DNA from: Pyropia yezoensis
Lineage: Eukaryota > Rhodophyta > Bangiophyceae > Bangiales > Bangiaceae
NCBI GenBank assembly: GCA_009829735.1
Contig: CM020618.1
Span: 17,345,346-17,409,345 of the forward strand
Length of the DNA: 64,000 nucleotides
Direction of reading: 5' to 3'
The translations under genes were made by a program, and so were the position numbers. Position 1 is the first letter of the stretch, and every line of letters begins with the position of its first letter. Under the pieces are notes generated by a model, which searched no databases, was not told the origin of the DNA, and saw nothing but the letters and a program-made list of their open reading frames with translations. Positions 20,639-29,296 of the stretch are shown one piece after another.

Positions 20639-22462
20639 ATGGACGCTTCCCCTCCCTTACCACCCCTAGCGGAGACCACGGACAGGACCGATGACGAGCC
20701 AGCCTCCGCGGCCCCTGTGCCGCGTAAACGCGGCCGTCCTTCGGGAGAGGCCTCCTCCCACTACAACATTGATCAGCCGAACAAGAAGATGACCTGTCGG
20801 GCGTGCGGCAATGCGCTATCACTGCAGCCCGCGCGCTACAGGGTGCATCTGTTGTCGTGCGCGACTTTTAGGCGCAACAACTCCGACGCCTTCCATCGAC
20901 TGGCGGACCCCGCGAGGTCTGCCCGGGCTAGTGCCGCTGGGTCATCGGCTGGGGGCCCCAGCGCTGGGGCTGGGATGGTGTTGGCAACGAACGCCTTCTA
21001 CATGTTTGTGTCTGTAAATCACTGCGAGGCCCTCAACCTCTTGTACGCGGAGGCAGTGTTTGCGAGTGGCGGGAAGTTTGGCTACTGCACCGATGGGGAG
21101 GAATGGGGATCTTTTGGGAAGAAGCTTCTCGGCGGCGCGTGGCGACCGCCTTCACGCCAAACTATGTCGTCAAAGTATGTCAACCTTGTCTTTTCCAAGG
21201 TGGACGCGGACGTATGCGAGATCCTTCGCTCGATGGCCGGAGGGTGCTTCGAATGTGACGGGTGGACCGGGCCTAACGGCGACCAAGTCTTCTCGGCACT
21301 TTTCTGTGGCCCACTTCCGTTCTACATCTCATCCTTCCGCCTACATGGTGACCGGGAGACGGATGACGTGCTGGTCACAAAAGTTAAGGAGCAGATGGCG
21401 TTACCGTTCATGCCTTCCGGGACCACGTGGCGGGACCAGCACAACACCGGCATTGTTACTGATTCACCCAACGTCAACCGCAGCGCGCGGCGGAAGCTGA
21501 TTGACGGCGGTGATTTCACCTACGCGTACGGGTGCGCGTCGCACGCCATGAACAACCTGTGCCGAGATATTCTCAAACTGCCGGGTGCGTGCCATGTACT
21601 GTCGTTTTGTACAGCGCTGGCCAGGTTCTTCGGAAATTATCACCTTCCACGCGAGCATCTTCGGCGGCAGCAGGCTCTCGAACCAGGGAGAACACCTACC
21701 ATCAAACTCTTCTCCCCGACACGCTTGACGGGGTCGGCTGCGCTTTTGGGGACCATCCTTTCGAATCGGGGCGACATCTCGACGGTCCTGTTCAAGGCCA
21801 AGCAAAAAACCATCGGCATGGATTTTCCCCCGTCGCTGTTCGACGCAGTCATGGAGCCCAAGAACTGGGACAACTTGAGAATGTGGGAGCCGGTGTTACG
21901 CTGCGTCACGGCCATTACCGATTACCTACAGGCGGACACAACGCCGCTCTCCGGCATTCACGCCTCGTTCCTCTGCCTGGAGGCATCCTTGCTGCCATCG
22001 GCTGAGGCGCACATCACGAGGGAGAGCATCCTGGGTCTCCTAAAGTCTCGGTACGGCACTATCTTCTCCTACGCGCACATGCTCGCATTCTACCTCGGAC
22101 CGCGTTTTCTACCTTTCCACGAGGCTTCCCGTGCTCCCGTCGTGAAGCCATTCACGGGCACGGACGCGGCGATGTGCCTGGCGGCTGCAAAGCGGCTCAT
22201 CCGCCCTTCTCCGGACACTGAGCAGGCCGTCGTTGTGACGCAGGTTACGCAGGCAATATTGGGGAGTTTCCCATTCTTTGGGAGGCGCACAACGTCTGAA
22301 TGTGCCTAGTTATCGACTCCGCCGAGCTGGTGGGCCTTGCACGCGGAGGGTGCCCCATCGGAGGTGCGTGCTGTGGCGGCCCAGATTTTTCTCCCTCGCA
22401 CCAACCTCGGCCGCTGGGGAGCGCAGCTTTAAGCAGCGTTCCAGCGTGTACAACAAGACCCA
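20639..22462 (+). pseudogene. hAT-family transposase, broken and truncated
   Basis: The frame opens with a basic head (PRKRGRPSG), then a BED-like C2HC zinc finger (MTCRACGNA...VHLLSC), then the DUF659/hAT core. Core features are DGWTGPNGDQVF with an acidic residue, TDSPNVNRSARRKL, and YGCASHAMNNLCRDIL, the usual Cys-x2-His segment. A TAG at 22307-22309 interrupts the frame. The same frame continues (PPSWWALHAEGAP), and a one-base shift in the T run 22386-22390 moves coding into the frame holding the C-terminal dimerisation motif LAPTSAAGERSFKQRSSVYN. The domain then stops abruptly at the telomeric repeat. With a nonsense codon, a frameshift and the lost end, the gene is dead. Confidence 0.85.
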
Positions 22463-22503
22463 CCCTAACCCCTAACCCTAACCCTAACCCTAACCCTAAC
22501 CCG
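22463..22503 (-). repeat. short telomeric array (CCCTAA)n inside the hAT remnant
   Basis: About six and a half units of CCCTAA, one of them CCCCTAA, follow directly on the codons for YNKT of the hAT dimerisation domain. On the plus strand the C-rich strand runs 5' to 3' away from the transposase, the orientation expected at the left end of a chromosome whose body lies to the right. Confidence 0.95.
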
Positions 22504-23229
22504 TTTGCCCCAAACGAAGGGGTCCGGCGTGCGGCGCCTAGTGCGCCGTCCCAGCCGGCCCCAGACGCCAGTCGGTCCGAAGGTCCGAGAGGCGTGTAAG
22601 CACGGTTCGATCGAGTCGACCGAATCTGCCAGCCGGCTAGCCAGTCACATCGCTGCAATGTTGCAGCGAGGACATTCTAACAGACTCGCCAGCTGTGGCA
22701 GATGTGGCTCGTCATGGGTGCTGACGGTGGCGCCTTTCGACAGGCCATGATGGGTCGTCGATGGCAGCTGTGGTGCGGCCAGCAGACACCGTGAGACAGC
22801 GGCTGACTCATCTTGAGTCTGGAAGGTACACCGCGTCATGCCCCACAATACAAGGAATTGATCCATGTTGCCAGGAGTTGGTTCGGCAGGATCTGTAAGG
22901 AGAGGTCCCAGATATTATCCCTCAGGTATGAGGCATGGGATTAAGGGGGAAATCGTTACACCGACCCCCTCACAAAGCGCCCCCACCGTCCTCCCACCCT
23001 CCCCCTGCGCACGGTCCCCGCGGGCGGCCAGCCGCCCTCCTCCCCCTTCCCCATAACGGCGGCGGCACCACCGCCCCCCCAAAAAACGTGGCCGCAGCTT
23101 CCTGACGCCTGCCTCACCCCCACCAAAAAGTTCACACGGCCGTCTGCCCACCGCCCCCCCCCGCCCCCCCCCCCAAACACCGTCCCCGCCTCCTCCCTCC
23201 CCAAAGCCCGTTACCACAGCCGCCTGTGG

Positions 23230-23840
23230 CGTGCCCGTCTATGCGACCGCCTCGATGGCTGCCGCGGCGGCCGCCGTGGCCGCCGCCTCGTCGATGGCCA
23301 CTGGCGCCCCCGCGCCGACCGCCGCCGCCGTGACCGACGTCGCCACCGCTGCCGTCGTGGCCACCACTGCCGCCACGTCGGATGCAGCGGCCGTCACCAT
23401 GGACAACGCGGCAGGAGAGGTGGCCGCCACAGTGGGAACCGGCACAGGCGGGGTGGCCACCGCCACACGCTTGACCGCCGCGGCGGCCGCGGCCACAGGA
23501 GCCGACGCCACCGGCGCCGTCGCCGACGCGGTCACCGGCGGCGCCCCCCTCCCCCCCCCGCCCACCCCCCCCCAAGCGCAACGTCGTCGCCGCCATCGCC
23601 GTCCACGTAGCCGTCGCTGTCCTTGCCGTCGTCGTTGCCGTTGACGCCGCCAGTGTCGCCGCCGGTGTCGCCGCCGTTGCTACCGCCGATGCCGCAGCCG
23701 TTGCCGCCGCCGTTGCCGCCGTTGCCGCCGCCGTCGCGCCGCTGCCGCTGTCGCCGCCGCCGTCGATGCTGCCGTCGATGCTGCCAATGATGCTGCCGTC
23801 GTCGACGCCGGCCGCGGCACCGCCCCCACCACCCCGCCGT
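23230..23840. repeat. degenerate GCC/GTC triplet repeat region
   Basis: The sequence is dominated by permuted GCC, GTC, GCT and ACC triplets in one phase, so translations are Ala/Thr/Val-rich on the plus strand and Gly-rich on the minus strand. No domain is visible. I read it as simple-sequence DNA, not a gene. Confidence 0.5.
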
Positions 23841-24113
23841 ATCGTGGCCCTCCCCACGTGCTGTACTGGCTCTCCAGGTGATGAGCGTCCCGGCATGGTT
23901 CACTAGACTGTCAAATTTGGCCTAAAAAACCTCCATGGAGGTCCTGGTGATATTGCCCAGTTCCGATGCCCAAGCCTTTGTCAGAGGTCCCACTATCGTC
24001 GCAATCTGTAATGACTAAATTATACGACTCGTTGTTCAAGTGATGGGGAGGACATTTGAAGAACTGTTCGACTGGCATGGAGAAAGGTCCTTGTGGGAGT
24101 ATTCCCAACTGGC

Positions 24114-24164
24114 AAAGAGCACCATGATGCCGCGTGCCCATGATGGATATGCATGGTGCTCTTT
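24114..24164. repeat. 13-bp inverted repeat, 25-nt loop
   Basis: AAAGAGCACCATG (24114-24126) and CATGGTGCTCTTT (24152-24164) are exact complements, giving a 51-bp hairpin. No gene is adjacent. Confidence 0.55.
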
Positions 24165-25373
24165 TCACAAGTGCTTCTCAATGACTTGACATCATGTGCT
24201 CAAAGGTCCATCTGCTTCGGTGTGCAGCGGGCCGTCTCCCGTGTTCTCCCGCGTCCTCCCGCGTACCCCGGGCCCACCCGAAGCAAGCTCCCGCTCCGTC
24301 CTACTCTCGCTTCTGCTCGCCAATACACCACGACCTCCACCCCTTGCAAGACCATCGACACCATCAGTACCCAGCAGTAGCAACAATCAAGATGAAAAAA
24401 CACAAGCCGTGGGACAGATGAGCAAGTCATGGCGAAACGTCGCAGCAGAGCTGGCACATCAGTCCAATGCCTCGCACGCGACCCACCCAAGAAGCGCCTG
24501 CCACGAGCCCCTCAACACACATGTACAAAATTGCTGACACACACCAGGCAAGACATCGTAGACGGTCATAGCACCGTAGCCGTAGCATGGACGTCGGGGC
24601 CCAGAGGAGTAGTACCAATGGGGTCGTGGTGAGTGCGCCACGCAGCCGATGCGACCATACCGCGCGTAAGGTCCGATGGAGTTGCGCTCACTGGGGAAGC
24701 ATGGGGGAAGCATGCGACAAGCACTGTTGGGGAAGTGAGTGGGGACGCGCTGCCAGCGTTGGACGCACGAAAGCCGGACAGAAGGCGAGGCAGTGTAAGC
24801 AGAAGGATGGACACCAATGGCTGCCAGAGTCCTCATCTACATCGTCTAGGGCCCGCAGCGCGTGATCGCATACCGCACCTCCCCAGTCCCCCCAAGTCCC
24901 AAGCGTCGAAACGTACCTTGCCTGTGCGCTGCAGGGTATTGGAGAAAGACGAAACGAAACGAGAATAGTGCCGGGGACAAAGATTAGAGGGGCCGAGCGG
25001 TGAGGGAAACCATGTGTGCCATCGAGGCATGGGGGGGGGCATTGGGGCAGGCGACAGTGCGGCAGAGAGGATAGCCTTGGCTTATGTCGGGCGTACTGCC
25101 GTCAGCCACGGGGCACGCGTCGATGCCGCAGTGAAGCGGTGCTGCGCAACGGGACAGTTCCGGCTGAAGAGGCGGCCAGCAACCAGTGGGACCAGTGTCA
25201 GTGGGACAACGCGACAGCAATTGGCTGGACGGCATGGGAGCACGCGCACCACACACACGTGGCTGCCACGCTCAGCTCAGAGTTCATCCAACGTCCTGGG
25301 AAAAAGCTGCCAGATACCTTTCCGGGACAACGTCTGGTCGGTTAGCGCACAGAGAGGTGACCCATAAATACAT

Positions 25374-25688
25374 AATATGTGTGTGGCGGACGACGATAGA
25401 AACCTCATTTGATGTGGCTTTTCACTTTTTGTGTTAGACACACCGTCGTGACGAGCAGGACGAGATCTCTCCGATTACCGTAGGAATCGATCTGATCCAA
25501 CCTGATGCCGCGGACTAATGGAGGAGAGAAAAATGTTCAACATTGCGATGACTTTAGAAATCGCCCTCTCAGGGCCCGTACAGGCCGACTCCGGAATGAC
25601 TTCAGAACTTGCACAATCTTCAAAGCCCGCTATCGCCGTTCGACCGACTCAAGAATAATGAGGTTTCTATCGTCGTCCGCCACAATAT
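25374..25688. mobile_element. MITE-like foldback element with 27-bp inverted repeats
   Basis: Arms 25383-25409 and 25657-25683 are perfect 27-bp complements (starting GTGGCGGACGACGATAGAAA). AATAT occurs just outside both ends (25374-25378 and 25684-25688), separated from the left arm by GTGT, which could be a 5-bp target-site duplication. The 247-bp interior has no coding signal. Family unknown. Confidence 0.5.
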
Positions 25689-26287
25689 TGTCGCCCCGAA
25701 GTGTCATAGGACGCTTCGGATCTGGGGACCTTATCCTCATGTCGTTTTTCCGGTCCTCGGAGGTGTAACAGTCTGCAAGTCGAATATGAGGGGGTCGCTG
25801 GCTCAGCCTCTTCGCAGAGCCCTCGCGCGGTCTCGACGGAGGGGCACCCGAAGATGGCAATGAACGGAGAGAGGGGTTGTCGTCGCCTCCGCCGGCACGG
25901 CGAGCGTGCGGAGAGCATGCCGGAACAACTACGAACCAAGTTCAAATTGTCCATGGTTTTCAGTATAAGTGGTCACATATATAAGTAGACATTCAATGAA
26001 CGGTGGGTCCCTGGGACCCTTTCATAATGTATTAATTAATTGATACATTAAGGAAAGCTTAAATGATTTCATTGAAATTCGTAACAACCGTGCCTGCCTT
26101 GTCTCTGCGCAGCTGTGTCGCCCACAGTCCCGATTGTTTTGATCTCCAACAGCATCCGAACGCGGAGTGGGGCATTTGTTATTGCGTCGGCCAAGCGCGG
26201 TTGAGCAGCGGACACGAAGGAGGACGATTGTGGAATCCTTCCGTGCACAGTTTGGCTGCCCCCAACCCCTCTATCACCCTCCTCCCT

Positions 26288-28608
26288 TTACAGTTGGCCC
26301 AAGCACGAGGCGAACCACTCGTAGGTGAATCCCGAGACGAGGGAGCTCAGAGAGAGAGGCCAGGTTGTCATGCTGCAGTCCCAGTATGGTTGCATAATCA
26401 GCTGCACGTTGTTCCACTCGTCAGCCGCCACGACATCTGCCGTGATCCGCGGCATGCCCGCCCCGAGCAGCCGCTGGTACTTGCCCTTCTTCTTGGAGAA
26501 GCCCACGTTGCCGGCGGAGCTGTTGGCAGCTGGAGTCAACAAGGCTAAGTTGCCCAGGAGGTTGACGAGGCTCTTCCGCTCGACCTCGTCAGGAAAGGCC
26601 CTCACCCAGGCGCCTTTGGCGACCGGCTTTGTCGGGAGAACGTGCTCGACCGACCACTCAGCGCTGTCCAGGGCAGGCGTGGCCGCGGCAGCTCCGCCCA
26701 CCGTGGTGTCAGACGCTGCGTGTACAGCTGAATTCACCCGCAGCAAGACCGCCTTGACCAGCGCTGGGTCACGGCCACCCAGGCGTGGGCAAGAGAGCGC
26801 CGCCTCTAGCTTCTCCAGGCTCTTTGTGCCAAGGACCATCAGCTTCAGTGGATCTTTCCCGGACGTGACGGCCTCTAGGACAGCGTTGAGGCGCGCCAAC
26901 CACTGGACGCCGCCCTCGACAAGCAGGACGTAAAACACAAACCGGTCCAGAGTCAACAAGAAGGCATCAATCTCGGGCACCACGCCAGGAAGGGGCACGC
27001 CGTCGTCGTCGAGCCGCGTCCGCATGAAGGCGTATGCAGCGGGCTCCCACGCCACGAGGGTACACCCCTTGAGCGACTGCAGCAGACGGTCAACGGCGTT
27101 GCCGTGCGCCCCACCGGGGAGGGAAGCTCGCTCCACCACACGATACTGCTTCAGCAGACAGGAAAACGGGCCACAGAAGAACGAAGCGGCAGGAATGCTT
27201 GCCTCGGCCAGCATCAGGCGCGCCTCGGCGTCGTACTTGTCCGCCAGAGTAAGACTCGACGGGTCCTGCTAGTAGTTGTGCTTGCCCTCAAGCAACCACA
27301 GCCGGCATTGGATGGCGCGAAGCACCGCGGTTGCGATGAACTGTCGCCCATAGTCCGCCTGCAGCTCGTCCCACACAGGCTCGAGCAGGGAGCCCACGCG
27401 CGCCGGTGCCCCACCCGTCAGGGAAGGCACAGCTCGGGCCGCGGCTGCGACGTTGGTATTCAGGTCCGCCTCGTCCTCCATGATGATGGCGCTCCGAAAG
27501 CGGTCCACGGCCCCCATCTGTTCTGCACCCTTGAAGTTGAGGCTCCCAAACATCTTGAGCGCAGTAATAGCGTCTTGCGACAGAAGCATGTTGTACTGGC
27601 ACTCCGGAAGGTAGCTGGCTAGCATACGCCAGACGCAAGGTGGCTGCTCCATGAGGGTGTCAAGGATGATGCGCTGGGCACCTATCATCTTGGAGTGTGA
27701 CTCGGAGGTCGACATGTCTTCGTTATCCGCCTCTCGATCCAAGAACGCCTGCATACCACCGGGGACGAGACACAACCGATGGTACAGGTCCACATCAATG
27801 CGGCGCACTGTCAAACGCGCAGTAGCTGCCAGACCACGGGAGAAGTGCGGCCCCTGCCAGATGCGGTCGTGCATCTCTTCTGCACACGCCTCATCGATAG
27901 TATTGCCCGACTGGAGGAAGCACTCGCGGAGAGCCGCAAAGATAAACCCCAGCGTCACCATACGTTGTTGCCCATCAATGACACCAAACTGTCCATCCTC
28001 ACGGCCTCGATAGAGCTCGATGAAACCAATGCTCTCTGGAATCTGCTCTAGCGTCCATCGCCGAATGATATCCGTGGGCAGGCGCTTCTCGTGGCCCTCT
28101 GGCGTCACCTCAAGAGCGGAGTGCAGCTCGTCGTATCCGTCGCGCACCCTGTCCAGCACTTGCTGGAGAAACCCCACGGCCGTTTCCTGCTTCCAACAAT
28201 AATTGCGCTGGTAGGCGGGGAGAAAATAGCGAACGTCCTCAGCAAACAGCTGAGGGGGGGGGAGGGGAGAGGTTACACGACAGTAGAACGGGAAACAAGA
28301 GCAGACAGCACATCCCCACATAGACAGTGCCGCGTCAGCCACGGGCACCAACCCTGCACGTAACGCACTGATACCAACAAGCTCGGACGGAGCATCAACT
28401 ACCGTACCTCTTTCAGCTTGTAGTCGCTCTCCGCTGACACAGGAAGTGCACTGCAACGGATGGCCCCACTCTGCACAGGGCGGGCGAGCAAGCTTGTCGT
28501 GCCCCGCCAGGCCGACGGCCTGACGCAAATCCACGGGCGACCGCCCAGCAAGCCGCCGCGGGCCCTTAGCGTGGTGAGCGCACCGGTGGGGGCCGCTGAA
28601 AAAGCCAT
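26288..28608 (-). CDS. DUF262/DUF1524 (GmrSD-like) protein with internal TAG
   Basis: Exon 1 (28608-28408, 67 codons) joins exon 2 (28249-26288) in phase 0 across a GT-AG intron. The N-terminus (MAFSAAPTGALTTLRARGG, Ala/Ser/Arg-rich, with IRCSA near residue 50) looks like an organelle, perhaps plastid, transit peptide. DUF262 follows (FLPAYQRNYCW, FGVIDGQQRMVTL), the ParB-like NTPase part of prokaryotic GmrS/DndB relatives. The C-terminal third is DUF1524, an HNH-type nuclease module (SVEHVLPTKP, LLGNLALLTPAANSS, FSKKKGKY). The two halves are one frame broken only by TAG at 27271-27269. It may be a pseudogene, a read-through, a sequencing error, or two genes. In bacteria this pair cuts modified DNA; the role here is unknown. 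It probably has a prokaryotic origin. Confidence 0.78.
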
Positions 28609-29296
28609 CCCAGCGAGCTCTCACAGACGCTCGCCCACCCAGTGAAGCCCAGCCAGACAACAACGACAACTCAGAGAGCGCGCCAAGAGCGGAGGCCAAG
28701 GACACACCGAGGCACAAGACAGACAGACTAGCTCCAGACAACGACGTCGTTGGGACAGCTCTCGGTGCAAGCTGTCTACCGCCATGGGAGACCATCATGA
28801 TGATGGAGAGCCGTCGCAGAACATCACAGCGGGGGAGGGGGGACCAGACCAAGGGGCACGATGGCCCCTGAGCCAGAGCCCTTGTCAACACGATGCGAGT
28901 GTGGCCACATCCTGCCCCCTTGGCCTGATAGCGTCGCGCCACGTGTTCCGCAAAGGATCGGAAGCAGCCGCCAGAGGTCGACTGGATCACTCTTGCCACG
29001 TGTTCTGTGAGTTTGTGAGAAAGGTTCCATTACTCGACAGGCAAGGGAGACCTGCCAATGATCACAGCAGAGGCAGGCACACGCCGTGCGAGCGAGGACG
29101 TGTGGCTGCTGCAGCACATGAGAGGTACGGCGGTCCACCAAGGCCTCCTGCTGCTGTCGCTTCCCTCACCTTGACTGTCACACCCACGCCTTCCCCACCG
29201 GCTTGGCTAGGGAATGAGCGCCCATCGCCAGCCTTCTTTCCCCTGCCTTAGAGCCACTGTTGCTGGCTGAGTGCCGTCATCGCGTCTTCCCCCATC
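28609..29296. promoter_or_regulatory. divergent intergenic region of the DUF262 and ABC genes
   Basis: The 688-bp gap separates two start codons facing away from each other, so both promoters or 5' UTRs must lie here. No clear TATA or operator motif stood out. Confidence 0.35.

Larger units (their letters stand above)
22504..26287. other. gene-free, subtelomere-like stretch
   Basis: No gene is supported in 3.8 kb. 22970-23180 is C-rich; 23230-23840 is made of GCC/GTC-type triplets and gives Ala-rich open frames on both strands. 24114-24164 and 25374-25688 hold inverted repeats, listed separately. 25950-26060 is AT-rich, with the palindromes GGGTCCC-T-GGGACCC (26005-26019) and TAATGTAT...ATACATTA (26025-26050). 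Confidence 0.55.

Noticed and set aside
22600-22640. tRNA T-loop-like sequence GGTTCGATCGAG
   Set aside because: No acceptor, D or anticodon arms could be drawn around it.
23231-23896. Ala-rich plus frame and Gly-rich minus frame
   Set aside because: Explained by permuted GCC/GTC triplets; no start context or domain.
27269-27277. Stop-codon read-through signal at the DUF262/DUF1524 junction
   Set aside because: The context TAG CAG GAC lacks the YYA part of the known CAR-YYA motif, so read-through was left only as an open possibility.
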